64,000 bases of DNA from Kosakonia oryzae (GTDB lineage: Bacteria; Pseudomonadota; Gammaproteobacteria; Enterobacterales; Enterobacteriaceae), in contig NZ_CP014007.2 in NCBI RefSeq assembly GCF_001658025.2, positions 1,922,001-1,986,000 on the forward strand, given 5' to 3'. The position numbers and the translations under genes were made by a program. Position 1 is the stretch's first letter. Each line of letters starts with the position of its first letter. The notes beneath the pieces are model-generated. The model was not told where the DNA came from. It ran no database searches and saw only the letters and a program-made list of their open reading frames with translations. Below are positions 44,217 to 56,173 of the stretch, piece after piece.

Positions 44217-46061
44217 TTAATTTAATTGCTGGCGGATTTTTTCAAACAAGGGCAATGTCTTTTCCTGAATAATATATTTCTTAATCTTGTTACCTTCTAG
44301 CGACGCGATCCCGGACTGCAGGAGATCGCAGATTTTTTCCCAAAAATCTTTTTCACTGGTCATAAAACTTGCCGGACGATGGTTGTTTAATGTATCCCAC
44401 GAGAAATATCGTGTTTCGAGTAAAAAAAGGAGATGGTTTTGCCACTTGTTATCACATTTTAGCAGCATGTCATAAAATGATTCTGGCGGAACAACATGGA
44501 ATAATGGTTTAAATTTATATTCATTCAGTATTAACTCTTCAAGTTTTTCCTTATCCATTGTTGTAAATGCATTGGTAACCGAGGTTGTAAAAAGCTTACT
44601 TAAATTTTCCTTATCTTTTATGATTATCTCTTCTTTCTTGTTAATAGAGATCTGAAAAAGTTTGATGAATAATGGATCTTGTCTGCTAAAGAAATTATAT
44701 CCTGAACGGTCATAACCTTCAGGCATATTCAGCAATTCCTGTTTGGTGGTTTCTGATTCAAGTATTTCAAGAATTTTTGTCTTTGCATGGACTTCTAGTT
44801 GCTCACGTATATCATCTATAAAATTTAGTTTTATGAAAAACAACAGAAGATCGAGTTCGCGGAAAAATAGAAAAAGAGTTTTCTCCTCTGCGGAGAGGAA
44901 ACTTTCTTTAACTTGATGTATTAAAGAATCAAATTCATCATCCTCTAGTTCATTATAATGGATGAGTTTTTTCCATGTCGGGAGCTCTGCTTTTACTTGT
45001 GTTACTTGCTCTGTTGCCTGGAAAAAATAGAGTTTAGAAGTAGCATTATCAACTTCCTCACAGTTTGAATTAAAAAGAATTTCCCGCCAAATATCATGAG
45101 AATAAAGAATGGCATTATCAATGCTATATTTTTTGTTATGGGTATCAATATTTTTTAGTTTTTCCAGAAACTCTTCCTGAGTAAGGCAATTCCTTTTTAT
45201 TTCAAGACTGAATGAGAAAAATAAATTAATAAGGATATCTGTAAACTCTGTGTTCTTTAAGTATTTTTGATCGATTTTTTTGGAGAAAATATTGAAGTCT
45301 TCGATAGTCTGACGTAATAGTCTGAGGTTGTTATATTCGGAGCGTTCATGTGTTTTTTTTATGATTTCAATATGGTTTTTTAGCGTCTTGCTTTCGATGC
45401 TTTTCAAAAAAGAATTAAGAACCTCTGTTACATCATGTTGAACATAAAATGTTTTACCAATGGTCTTTTCTTTAAAGTTGCGATATGTAGCGATAGTACT
45501 TTCATCAACATATTGCGTGGATGTTAATTTAGTTTGGTCTGCAACCAGTATTACCTTCACATTGGAAATTTCAACCAGTTGGTTAACATAACCTAATAAT
45601 TCTTTTAGTGGAATATTGGTACGTTCAAAATCATCGAGTGCAAGAATAATTTCTTGAGCGTTTTTTTTATTAAGCGATTTATCGAAAAAAGATGTTTTGT
45701 TAAAATCAAAGTTTATATTTATGCTTTTTTTGTCATTGGTGCCTTCTCCGAGATCTACTTTTAATCCTAACTTTAACGCGCCTTTTAATATGTTCCCCGC
45801 CAGTTTCGTGTTCTCGTGACCAAGTATTGGATGTAATCCTTTAAATATCGCCTCATCAATTGATGATGTTGATTTAAAACCAAAAAGACTAATGGTTATG
45901 ATTTTTTTATACTTATTGACGGTTGTGTATTTTCGAATGAATTCTGCGAGAAAAAAACTTTTCCCCACGCCCCAATTACCATCAATAAGAAATGCATATT
46001 CTGGTTTTGGCGCTTTTAAATATTCTTCAAGATTAGTTATGAGATGATTGTTTACCGTCAT
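44217..46061 (-). CDS. KAP-family P-loop NTPase, possible phage-defence protein
   Basis: A 614-residue NTPase. Walker A GNWGVGKS is at residues 28-35; the extended Walker B IILALDDFERTNI is at 138-150, followed by the strand VKVILVADQT (168-177). This matches the KAP P-loop family, which includes the F-plasmid phage-exclusion protein PifA. The rest (about 200-614) is helical and charged, with no recognised domain and no clear membrane insertion. GGAAGAG precedes ATG 46061. The gene is much more AT-rich than cobT and fusA around it, pointing to recent acquisition. Function is inferred from family only. Confidence 0.7.
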   Translation of the reverse strand: MTVNNHLITNLEEYLKAPKPEYAFLIDGNWGVGKSFFLAEFIRKYTTVNKYKKIITISLFGFKSTSSIDEAIFKGLHPILGHENTKLAGNILKGALKLGLKVDLGEGTNDKKSININFDFNKTSFFDKSLNKKNAQEIILALDDFERTNIPLKELLGYVNQLVEISNVKVILVADQTKLTSTQYVDESTIATYRNFKEKTIGKTFYVQHDVTEVLNSFLKSIESKTLKNHIEIIKKTHERSEYNNLRLLRQTIEDFNIFSKKIDQKYLKNTEFTDILINLFFSFSLEIKRNCLTQEEFLEKLKNIDTHNKKYSIDNAILYSHDIWREILFNSNCEEVDNATSKLYFFQATEQVTQVKAELPTWKKLIHYNELEDDEFDSLIHQVKESFLSAEEKTLFLFFRELDLLLFFIKLNFIDDIREQLEVHAKTKILEILESETTKQELLNMPEGYDRSGYNFFSRQDPLFIKLFQISINKKEEIIIKDKENLSKLFTTSVTNAFTTMDKEKLEELILNEYKFKPLFHVVPPESFYDMLLKCDNKWQNHLLFLLETRYFSWDTLNNHRPASFMTSEKDFWEKICDLLQSGIASLEGNKIKKYIIQEKTLPLFEKIRQQLN

Positions 46062-46233
46062 GGTAGCTCTTCCATATTAACAGGGGGGATCAATAAACCT
46101 TATTACAGTATACCCTTAAGGAGATATTTTCTATCCTCGCGTTGATATATTAAAAATGCAAATACCAAACATCAGAAAATGATGCTTAATATTTGCGTTA
46201 AGTTCATTGAGACACACTGTTAACTACAGAGGA

Positions 46234-46539
46234 TTATTCCAGCATTATACGCAACAGCGTATCCAGCAGCCCCGGGAAGCAGGCGTCCAGATCTTCCCGG
46301 CGCAGCGAAATCATATTTTCCCGCCCCTGCGGGCGCTGCCAGACCACGCCGCTGTCGCGCAGTACGCGCCAGTGATGCGTCATGGTCGATTTCGCTACAT
46401 CCTGCGGCCGCAACGTATTGCAGCTCAGTTCAGCACCATCGGCGAGCCGTTTGATCATCGCCAGGCGCAGCGGATTGCCGAGGGCGAAGAGCACATTTTC
46501 CAGGCGGAATTGCTCACGTTCTGGGTGGTTAGCGATCAT
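46234..46539 (-). CDS. ArsR-family helix-turn-helix repressor
   Basis: A 101-residue winged-helix protein. The core ALGNPLRLAMIKRLADG (helix 1-2) and the recognition region PQDVAKSTMTHHWRVLRDSG are typical of ArsR/SmtB regulators. The metal-site motif ELCVC of ArsR/SmtB is not present, so it likely senses something other than metals or acts through another ligand. It is divergent from the second EF-G gene, sharing a 224-base control region, so it probably controls that gene and itself. Confidence 0.82.
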   Translation of the reverse strand: MIANHPEREQFRLENVLFALGNPLRLAMIKRLADGAELSCNTLRPQDVAKSTMTHHWRVLRDSGVVWQRPQGRENMISLRREDLDACFPGLLDTLLRIMLE

Positions 46540-46616
46540 AATATTCCTGTGTGGCGATGGCCTGTCTTAAGAAAGTCACGGCCGGGCCGGTACTATACGC
46601 AAACTCGATTTTTAAA

Positions 46617-46732
46617 GCCACGACCTCAATCGTGGCCCAACCAATCGTAATAATAGCAAAAATAGTTCGAATATACTCGTACAGTTGTACTATGATACAC
46701 CCCGTGAATGAATCGCGGCCAATTCCGGCCGC
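46617..46732 (+). promoter_or_regulatory. divergent ArsR/fusA-paralogue control region
   Basis: TATGAT (46691-46696) is a plausible -10 for the plus-strand EF-G gene, with a weak -35 TTCGAA (46666-46671). Directly before the -10 lies the dyad GTACA-GT-TGTAC (46679-46690), a good operator candidate for the ArsR protein. Two more perfect dyads are GCCACGA/TCGTGGC (46617-46636) and GCGGCC/GGCCGC (46715-46732), the last in the EF-G leader about 30 bases before its ATG. Confidence 0.5.
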
Positions 46733-46763
46733 AAACTGACAGTCAAATGACTAAGGACGCATC

Positions 46764-48866
46764 ATGCCCCGACCCATCCCCCTCGAACGTTATCGCAACA
46801 TCGGTATCTCCGCGCATATCGATGCCGGTAAAACCACTACCACCGAGCGCATCCTGTTTTACACCGGGATGAGCCACAAGCTGGGGGAAGTACACGATGG
46901 CGCGGCAACAACCGACTGGATGGCGCAGGAGCAGGAGCGCGGGATCACCATTACTTCCGCGGCAGTGAGCTGCTTCTGGCCCGGTATGGACAGAAGTTAT
47001 GAGCCGCACCGCATCAACATTATCGACACCCCCGGGCACGTGGATTTCACCATTGAAGTGGAACGTTCCATGCGTGTGCTCGATGGCGCAGTGATGGTGT
47101 ATGACTCGGTAGGCGGCGTGCAGCCGCAATCGGAAACCGTCTGGCGCCAGGCCAATAAATATCACGTGCCGCGTCTGGCCTTCGTCAACAAGATGGACCG
47201 TCCCGGCGCGGATTTCTTCCGCGTGGTGCAGATGATGATCGATCGTCTGAAAGCCAACCCGGTGCCGATTGTCATCCCGATTGGCGCTGAAGAGCATTTC
47301 ACCGGCGTCGTGGATCTGATCAAAATGCGTGAAATCATCTGGGATGACGCCACGCAGGGTATGGTTTTCAGCTACGCGCCAGTGCCGGAAGAATTACAGG
47401 CAACCGCGCTGGAGTGGCGGGAAAAAATGGTCTCTGCGGCGGCGGAAGCCAGCGAAGAGTTGATGGATAAATATCTGGAAACCGGTTCGCTGGACGAAGC
47501 TGACATCATTGCCGGTCTGCGCAAACGCACGATCGCCGGGGAGATCCAGCCGATGCTGTGCGGCAGCGCCTTTAAAAACAAAGGCGTGCAGCGCATGCTC
47601 GATGCGGTTGTCGAACTGATGCCATCACCGCTGGACATTCCTGCCATTCAGGGCGTGGATGAAAAAGGCCAGCCGGCAGAACGTCACCCGAACGATGAGG
47701 AACCGTTCTCGGCGCTGGCGTTTAAACTGATGACCGACCCGTATGTCGGCCAGCTCACTTTTATCCGCGTCTATTCCGGCGTGCTGAAAAAAGGCGATGC
47801 GGTTTACAACCCGGTGAAAGGGAAGAAAGAGCGTATCGGGCGTATCGTGCAGATGCATGCCAACGATCGTCATGAAGTGGATGAACTGCGCGCGGGCGAT
47901 ATCGCAGCCTGTGTCGGGCTGAAAGATGTCACCACCGGCGATACCTTAAGTGATCCGGATGCGGTGATCACGCTGGAACGTATGGAATTCCCGGAGCCGG
48001 TAATTTCGCTGGCTATCGAGCCGAAAACCAAAGCGGACCAGGAAAAAATGGGTATCGCGCTGCAACGGCTGGCTTCTGAAGACCCGTCGTTCCGTCTGCA
48101 CACGGATGAAGAGTCCGGCCAGACGATCATCTCCGGTATGGGCGAACTGCACCTGGAGATTATCGTCGACCGTATGAAACGTGAATTCGGCGTAGAAGCG
48201 AACATTGGTCGCCCGCAGGTGACTTACCGTGAAACGCTGCGTAAAACCGTGAAAGACATTGAAGGCAAGTTTGTTCGCCAGTCCGGTGGTAAAGGGCAGT
48301 ATGGCCACGTGGTGCTGACGCTTGAACCGCTGGAGCCGGGTAGCGGCTTTGTTTTTGAAGACGCCACCAAAGGCGGCGTGGTGCCGCGCGAGTACATTCC
48401 ATCTGTGGAAAAAGGGCTGCGCGAAGCCATGAACAGCGGCGTGCTGGCCGGTTATCCGGTGGTGGATGTGAAAGCGACGCTGACATTCGGTTCCTACCAC
48501 GATGTCGACTCGTCGGAAATGGCGTTCCGCATGGCGGCGATCTTTGGTTTCAAAGAGGGCGCGCGCAAAGCGGATCCAGCCATCCTGGAGCCGGTGATGC
48601 ATGTGGAAGTGGAAACGCCGGAAGAGTACGCCGGTAACATTATGGGCGATCTCTCTTCCCGTCGCGGTATGGTGCAGGGCATGGAAGAGCGCTTCGGCAG
48701 CCAGATCATCCGCGCCGACGTGCCGCTGGCCGAGATGTTCGGTTACTCCACCACGCTGCGATCCATGTCGCAGGGGCGTGCAACCTACAGCATGGAGTTC
48801 CACCACTACGCGGAAGCGCCGCGCAATGTGGCGGACGAGATCATCGCCAGCCGCGCCAAAGCCTGA
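46764..48866 (+). CDS. fusA2: second elongation factor G (EF-G paralogue)
   Basis: A 700-residue translational GTPase, full length for EF-G and with all its domains. G1 is AHIDAGKT (17-24), G2 lies in [10 protein letters not shown]3 is DTPGH (88-92), G4 NKMD (142-145) and G5 GSAF. Domains II-V follow, including KQSGG-like [12 protein letters not shown] and the C-terminal [11 protein letters not shown]. It lies outside the rpsLG-fusA-tuf locus and next to its own regulator, and differs from the housekeeping protein I remember from E. coli at many positions. AAGGA precedes ATG 46764. It might give translation under stress or fusidic-acid-type tolerance; this is inference. Confidence 0.9.
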   Translation: MPRPIPLERYRNIGISAHIDAGKTTTTERILFYTGMSHKLGEVHDGAATTDWMAQEQERGITITSAAVSCFWPGMDRSYEPHRINIIDTPGHVDFTIEVERSMRVLDGAVMVYDSVGGVQPQSETVWRQANKYHVPRLAFVNKMDRPGADFFRVVQMMIDRLKANPVPIVIPIGAEEHFTGVVDLIKMREIIWDDATQGMVFSYAPVPEELQATALEWREKMVSAAAEASEELMDKYLETGSLDEADIIAGLRKRTIAGEIQPMLCGSAFKNKGVQRMLDAVVELMPSPLDIPAIQGVDEKGQPAERHPNDEEPFSALAFKLMTDPYVGQLTFIRVYSGVLKKGDAVYNPVKGKKERIGRIVQMHANDRHEVDELRAGDIAACVGLKDVTTGDTLSDPDAVITLERMEFPEPVISLAIEPKTKADQEKMGIALQRLASEDPSFRLHTDEESGQTIISGMGELHLEIIVDRMKREFGVEANIGRPQVTYRETLRKTVKDIEGKFVRQSGGKGQYGHVVLTLEPLEPGSGFVFEDATKGGVVPREYIPSVEKGLREAMNSGVLAGYPVVDVKATLTFGSYHDVDSSEMAFRMAAIFGFKEGARKADPAILEPVMHVEVETPEEYAGNIMGDLSSRRGMVQGMEERFGSQIIRADVPLAEMFGYSTTLRSMSQGRATYSMEFHHYAEAPRNVADEIIASRAKA

Positions 48867-48884
48867 CCGTGATGTTCTGAACCC

Positions 48885-48909
48885 AAACCCCGCTGCGGCG
48901 GGGTTTTTT
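48885..48909 (+). terminator. terminator after the EF-G paralogue
   Basis: Stem AACCCCGC / GCGGGGTT-type hairpin with a short loop, followed by six Ts, about 20 bases past the stop. Confidence 0.88.
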
Positions 48910-49050
48910 ATTGCGCGCAGCGTATTCACCACGCGCGATAAACCGGGAGTACTCGTTTTCTCGCTGCGTCATAACGTGCTGTAAAAAAGCAGAAAATGCG
49001 CAAAACGGGCTATGCTTATCCTATCTTCGCTGCTTTTAAGGAGTGCCGCT

Positions 49051-49995
49051 ATGCGCCGCGTAAAACTGCTTTGTTGCCTGCTGGCCCTGATCTCAACCCG
49101 CGCTGCGCTGGCGGTCAGCTACCCTCTGCCGCCCGAGGGCAGCCGGCTGGTGGGAAGCCCGCAAATCATCACTATCGAGCAGGGCAATACGTTGCCGCTG
49201 GAAGCCTTTGCCGCGAAATACGGACAGGGGCTGAGCAATTTGCTGGAAGCGAATCCCGATGCTGATCCGTTCCTACCGAAAGCGGGTTCACAGCTGATTA
49301 TTCCGCAGCAGATCATCTTGCCCGATACGGTGCGTGAAGGCATTGTCATCAACGTTGCGGAGATGCGCCTCTACTATTACCCGAAAGAGAGCAACACGGT
49401 GGAGATCCTGCCGATTGGCATTGGTCAGGCGGGGCGCGAAACGCCGCGCAACTGGGTTACCGCAGTGGAACGTAAACAAGAGGGGCCGACCTGGACGCCA
49501 ACGCCAAACACCCGTAAAGCCTATGCTGCCGAGGGGAAAACCTTGCCCGCTTTTGTGCCCGCCGGGCCGGACAACCCGATGGGGCTGTACGCCATTTATA
49601 TCGGTAAGCTGTATGCCATTCACGGTACTAATGCCAACTTCGGTATCGGTTTACGCGTCAGCCAGGGCTGTATTCGCCTGCGTAATGCGGATATCAAATA
49701 TCTGTTTGATAACGTTCCGCTCGGGACGCGCGTGCAGGTTATCGATCAACCGGTGAAAATGACCACCGAGCCAGACGGCAGCCGCTGGCTGGAAGTTCAC
49801 GAACCGCTCTCGCGTAATCGCACGGAATTTGAATCCAGCAATAAAGTTCCGCTACCGGCCACGCCGGTGCTGCATGCGCTGATGAAGGGCGATGAGGTCA
49901 ATGTCGGCCGGGCGTCTGCCGAGCTTGAACGCCGTTCGGGAATGCCGGTGAATATCAGTAACCAGCCCGGGCAGATCGATAAACAGCGCCTGTAA
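49051..49995 (+). CDS. ldtA: L,D-transpeptidase LdtA (ErfK)
   Basis: A 314-residue periplasmic enzyme attaching Braun lipoprotein to peptidoglycan. A signal peptide is cleaved after ALA (residue 21); a LysM-like segment follows (about 39-85); the YkuD catalytic domain contains His191 ([11 protein letters not shown]) and Cys207 in [13 protein letters not shown] 49051 has AAGGAG eight bases upstream. In E. coli this gene follows cobT directly; here the KAP, ArsR and EF-G genes lie between. Confidence 0.95.
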   Translation: MRRVKLLCCLLALISTRAALAVSYPLPPEGSRLVGSPQIITIEQGNTLPLEAFAAKYGQGLSNLLEANPDADPFLPKAGSQLIIPQQIILPDTVREGIVINVAEMRLYYYPKESNTVEILPIGIGQAGRETPRNWVTAVERKQEGPTWTPTPNTRKAYAAEGKTLPAFVPAGPDNPMGLYAIYIGKLYAIHGTNANFGIGLRVSQGCIRLRNADIKYLFDNVPLGTRVQVIDQPVKMTTEPDGSRWLEVHEPLSRNRTEFESSNKVPLPATPVLHALMKGDEVNVGRASAELERRSGMPVNISNQPGQIDKQRL

Positions 49996-50209
49996 GCGGC
50001 GCTATTTTATTGGCGAAATATCCTGAAAAATAAAATCCACAAAATGAAGTGATTGCGGATTATTGATGTTTTTATTTTTGGGGAATAGTGATTTTGTTAT
50101 TTCCTTTTATTTCAACGCACGGAATGTCAATATTGGGCGCTGCGGACGGACGGTAGGATAGACCTTCATATCCTGATTATTCATGTTCCGGCAGCAGGGC
50201 AATAAAATA

Positions 50210-51655
50210 ATGAGAACTCCGGCAGTAAATAAACAAGCCATGGCCTTACTGGCTTCTCTGGCATTAACCAGTTGCGCCACCTCTGAAGGGCTGCACACGC
50301 ACAATAAAATATTAAATCCGGATTCGCTGGCGGCGAAAAATACGCTGTCGCAGGTCACGTTAAGCCCGGCAAACTGGCCCAAAGGCAACTGGTGGGCGCG
50401 TTTTAACGATCCGCAACTTGATGTGCTGATCCGCGACGGGCTGGCGTCCAGCCCCAGCCTGCAGGAAGTGAACGCCCGCGCCGACCAGGCCAATGCCACG
50501 GTAGTCAGCGCCAGAGCAGAGCAACTGCCTGATATTAATATGGATGCCAGCATTACCCGTTCCCGCGTCGCACGCGTCGATGATCCTTTGCTGGTGGGCA
50601 AAACTTACAGCACGCTGCGTACTGCCTCGCTCGGCACCAGCTACACGCTGGATTTATGGGGCGGCAAGAAAGCGGCCTGGCAGGCGGCATTAGGCAAGGC
50701 CAAAGCAGCGGAGCTGGATAAACAAGCCGCCGCGCTCAGTTTATCGGCCAATATTGCCCGCGCATGGAATAGTTTAAATGTCGCCTGGAAATTGGAAAAA
50801 ATAGCGGCCGCCAATGCTGAACGTCTGGCAAAAATAAGTGACATCCAGCGTCAGTTTTATCACGGTGGTATTTCACCGGAATATCAATATAAACAGGCAA
50901 TGGCTAACGATAAAGATGCGCAGACCGCATTATTACAGGCGCAGGAAAATGTCACCGCAGCGGGAATTAAGTTATCCACGCTGGTCGGCAAGGGACCCGA
51001 TTATTGGCACCATTTGAAACCGTCTGAGAGCAACCCGGCAATGCAAACGACACTGCCCTCGACGATTCCGGCGGAGTTAGTCGGGCGCAGGCCGGATGTG
51101 GTTGCCGCGCGCTGGCGTGTTGAAGCGGCGGAAAAACAGATTAAAGCCACGAAAACCGAGTTCTACCCCAATATCAACCTCGTTGCCGAAGCCGGGACGC
51201 GCAATCTTCTCGGCGATGCGTTTGTCGGCGCGCCGAGCCGGTTTTTCAATGTCGGGCCAACGCTTTCACTGCCGATTTTCGACGGCGGAAAACGGCGGGC
51301 GGATTTGGCAGGCAGCAACGCAGAGTGGGATCTGGCGGTCGCTCACTATAACAGCCTGCTGATTTCCTCACTGGGCGATATCAGCACCTCTATTGTGAAT
51401 CTGAAATCGCTGGAGCAGCAGATTGCACAAACGGAAGCTGCCGATAAACTCGCGCACAGCGCGTGGGACGACGTTTCCGCCCAGTTTAAAGCCGGATTGC
51501 GACCGTGGCTGGACGTCCTCTCATTGCAGGATCAACTGCTGGCGTCAGATCGCAGCGTCGCACAGTTGCAAGCCGATATGATGGACCAGAATATTTTGCT
51601 GATTGAACAGCTTGGCGGTGGATTAATTGTCCAGCCCGCAGCGGCCATCAATTAA
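50210..51655 (+). CDS. NodT-type outer-membrane efflux lipoprotein
   Basis: A 481-residue TolC-like outer-membrane factor. The lipobox LALTSC places the lipidated cysteine at residue 22. The duplicated coiled-coil repeats are visible (SLQEVNARADQANATVV and the LVGRRPDVVAARWRVEAAE segment), as in OprM/MdtP/NodT proteins. It needs an inner-membrane pump and a periplasmic adaptor, neither adjacent; the FUSC-HlyD module at 58.6-61.6 kb in this window is a possible partner. ATG 50210 is chosen; an in-frame ATG at 50183 is an alternative. Confidence 0.85.
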   Translation: MRTPAVNKQAMALLASLALTSCATSEGLHTHNKILNPDSLAAKNTLSQVTLSPANWPKGNWWARFNDPQLDVLIRDGLASSPSLQEVNARADQANATVVSARAEQLPDINMDASITRSRVARVDDPLLVGKTYSTLRTASLGTSYTLDLWGGKKAAWQAALGKAKAAELDKQAAALSLSANIARAWNSLNVAWKLEKIAAANAERLAKISDIQRQFYHGGISPEYQYKQAMANDKDAQTALLQAQENVTAAGIKLSTLVGKGPDYWHHLKPSESNPAMQTTLPSTIPAELVGRRPDVVAARWRVEAAEKQIKATKTEFYPNINLVAEAGTRNLLGDAFVGAPSRFFNVGPTLSLPIFDGGKRRADLAGSNAEWDLAVAHYNSLLISSLGDISTSIVNLKSLEQQIAQTEAADKLAHSAWDDVSAQFKAGLRPWLDVLSLQDQLLASDRSVAQLQADMMDQNILLIEQLGGGLIVQPAAAIN

Positions 51656-51671
51656 TTTGATGCTTAATGTT

Positions 51672-51690
51672 AAATAAATGATATTTATTT
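51672..51690. repeat. perfect AT inverted repeat
   Basis: AAATAAAT-GAT-ATTTATTT, a 19-base perfect dyad 16 bases after the efflux lipoprotein stop and about 115 bases before the oxidoreductase start. It has no T-run on either side typical of a terminator, so it may be a protein site or a weak hairpin. Confidence 0.5.
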
Positions 51691-51806
51691 GTATCAGATA
51701 GTGCGTAGAGTAGGGGGAGTCAAAGGCAGGATAAGCGGCACATATATCGATATGCGACGTAAATATATTCCGCCTGCCACGTTTTCCTAAAAGGACCCCC
51801 GAAGCC

Positions 51807-52832
51807 ATGAAAAAGATCGGATTTTTGACCTTTGGTCACTGGACGCCTTCAGCGCAATCCGCCACTCGCTCAGCCGCTGATGCACTGTTGCAATCCATCG
51901 ATCTGGCGGTTGCCGCTGAAGAGCTGGGCGCGGACGGCGCCTATTTCCGCGTCCACCATTTTGCTCGTCAGCTCAGTTCTCCTTTCCCGCTGCTGGCGGC
52001 CATCGGTGCCAAAACCCGTAATATCGAGATCGGCACCGGTGTTATTGATATGCGCTATGAAAACCCGCTCTATATGGCCGAAGACGCAGGCGCGGCGGAT
52101 CTCATTTCCGGCGGTCGCCTGCAATTGGGGATCAGCCGGGGGTCGCCGGAGCAGGTGATTGATGGCTGGCGCTATTTCGGTTATCAACCCGCCGAAGGCG
52201 AAAGCGAGGCCGACATGGCGCGTCATCGCACTGAAACGCTGCTGGAGATCCTGAAGGGGGAAGAGTTCGCCACGCCAAATCCGCAGCCGATGTTTCCGAA
52301 TCCGCCGGGGCTTTTACGTCTGGAACCCTATTCTGCGGGCCTGCGCGAACGCGTCTGGTGGGGAGCAGGTTCGAATGCAACTGCGGTCTGGGCAGCAAAA
52401 CTGGGGATGAATTTGCAAAGCTCGACGCTGAAAGATGATGAAACCGGCGAGCCGTTCCACATTCAGCAGGCGCAGCAGATCCGCGCGTATCGTGCGGCCT
52501 GGGCGGAAGCAGGGCACCAGCGTACGCCGCGTGTTTCCGTTAGCCGCAGCATTTTTGCGTTGATGGACGATCGCGACCGTGCTTATTTCGGCAGCAGCCG
52601 CAACGATCAGGACAAAGTGGGTTTCCTTGATGAGAAAACCCGCGCGATTTTTGGCCGTAGCTACGCGGCAGAGCCGGAAAAACTGGTTGAAATGCTGAAA
52701 CAGGACGAGGCGATTGCCGAAGCCGATACCTTATTGTTGACCGTGCCGAATCAGTTGGGCGTTGATTATAACGTGCATGTTATCGAATCGATCCTTAAAC
52801 ATGTGGCCCCGGCTATGGGCTGGCGCGATTAA
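51807..52832 (+). CDS. LLM-class flavin-dependent oxidoreductase
   Basis: A 341-residue luciferase-like monooxygenase (FMN-dependent TIM barrel). The segments AAEELGADGAYFRVHHF, IEIGTGVIDMRYENP and GGRLQLGISRGSPEQV match the bacterial-luciferase superfamily. It would oxidise an unknown small molecule using reduced FMN supplied by a separate reductase. No partner gene adjoins it. ATG 51807 follows AAAAGGACCCCC. Confidence 0.85.
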   Translation: MKKIGFLTFGHWTPSAQSATRSAADALLQSIDLAVAAEELGADGAYFRVHHFARQLSSPFPLLAAIGAKTRNIEIGTGVIDMRYENPLYMAEDAGAADLISGGRLQLGISRGSPEQVIDGWRYFGYQPAEGESEADMARHRTETLLEILKGEEFATPNPQPMFPNPPGLLRLEPYSAGLRERVWWGAGSNATAVWAAKLGMNLQSSTLKDDETGEPFHIQQAQQIRAYRAAWAEAGHQRTPRVSVSRSIFALMDDRDRAYFGSSRNDQDKVGFLDEKTRAIFGRSYAAEPEKLVEMLKQDEAIAEADTLLLTVPNQLGVDYNVHVIESILKHVAPAMGWRD

Positions 52833-54961
<2,129 letters not shown>

Positions 54962-54977
54962 TAACTTAAACATTCAG

Positions 54978-55000
54978 AGCCTGCGCATAGCAGGCTTTTA
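54978..55000 (+). terminator. terminator after the porin gene
   Basis: Stem AGCCTGC / GCAGGCT with a five-base loop and a short T-run, 17 bases past the stop. Confidence 0.8.
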
Positions 55001-55180
55001 TATTATCGGCCGGGCGATGTATCGGCGCTGTGGATATGGTATTCCCGCTCATCTTTTACGGCGTGCAGAAATACGTCGCGGTTTTTCCCGGAGCGAACGG
55101 AGATAAGCCATGCCGCCTGTTCTGTTTGCAGGCTTAAAACATGCGCCAGCCATAGTCAGCAATAACCGGCTTGCGATCAT

Positions 55181-56071
55181 TTAAACATGTTTAAGCATAT
55201 GATCGAGAAAGGCGCGTACCGCGGGATTAGAACGACGGCTTTCATGCCAGACAGCCGAAATATTGCCTCGCTCGACCGCAAAACCTGCCAGTACGGGCAC
55301 TAACTTTTTATCCCTCACCAGGGAAGCCACCATAAAGTTCGCGGCCATGCCTATTCCGGCCCCGGCAGCAACAGCGGCGATGACGGCTTCGCTTGCATCA
55401 ACAATGACCGCTGACGAAGGCACAATCTCAATTTCTCGCTCTCCGACGCGGAACGGCCAGCGAAAAAGTTGCCCCGTATTCTGGTAACGCAGATTAATTG
55501 TTTGATGCCCGACTAAGCCATTGGGATGTTCCGGAGGTGCGCAACGGGCTAAATATTCAGGCGAGGCATAACAACCTATCTGATAGGGCGGGAGGTGACG
55601 CGACAGGAGGCTGGAATCCGCAAGCTCACCCATTCGAATGGCAATATCAATATGCTCATCAACAAGGTTTACCATCTGGTCGCTTAAGCGCAGGTCAATC
55701 TTCACTTTGGGGTAAAGCGCGCAAAATTGTGGCAGAACGGGGGCAATTAAATGAATGCCAATGGGTAACGACGCCGCGATGCGCAATGTACCTGCGGGTT
55801 CCGCGCGCGTGCGTTTGGCTACCTGTTCGATCTCTTCCGCATCCCGTAACAACCGCAACGCCCGTTCGTGCAGTTCACGGCCTTCGGCAGTTAAAACCAG
55901 CGAACGCGTCGTTCGCGTGAACAGGGTGATACCGAGGTGCTTCTCCAGCCGCTGAATACTCTTACTGATGGCGGAAGGCGAAACGGAAAGCGAGCGGGCA
56001 GCCGCAGTATAGCTGCCCAGCGCGCCAGCACGAGCGAATGCAATGAGACCGGTGAGTCTTTCAAAAGCCAT
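55181..56071 (-). CDS. LysR-type transcriptional regulator
   Basis: A 296-residue regulator. The N-terminal winged HTH is [20 protein letters not shown] (about 18-37) and the C-terminal half is the periplasmic-binding-like effector domain ([19 protein letters not shown] onward). I chose ATG 56071 ([16 protein letters not shown]) because AAGGA lies upstream and this is the usual LysR start; ATG 56083 is four codons earlier. Divergent from the dehydrogenase gene, about 100 bases apart, so it probably controls it. Confidence 0.88.
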   Translation of the reverse strand: MAFERLTGLIAFARAGALGSYTAAARSLSVSPSAISKSIQRLEKHLGITLFTRTTRSLVLTAEGRELHERALRLLRDAEEIEQVAKRTRAEPAGTLRIAASLPIGIHLIAPVLPQFCALYPKVKIDLRLSDQMVNLVDEHIDIAIRMGELADSSLLSRHLPPYQIGCYASPEYLARCAPPEHPNGLVGHQTINLRYQNTGQLFRWPFRVGEREIEIVPSSAVIVDASEAVIAAVAAGAGIGMAANFMVASLVRDKKLVPVLAGFAVERGNISAVWHESRRSNPAVRAFLDHMLKHV

Positions 56072-56173
56072 TTGTTCCTTCATGGCATAATTAAAGCGAA
56101 ATTCAGCCTCATTATCAATCCGGAATATTCGTCGTATGCTCTGACACCTGAGCACTTTTAGAGCGAGATTGTG

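Noticed and set aside
47946-48932. 328-codon minus-strand frame opposite the EF-G gene
   Set aside because: Antisense shadow of a strongly conserved gene; arginine/histidine-rich translation with no domain.
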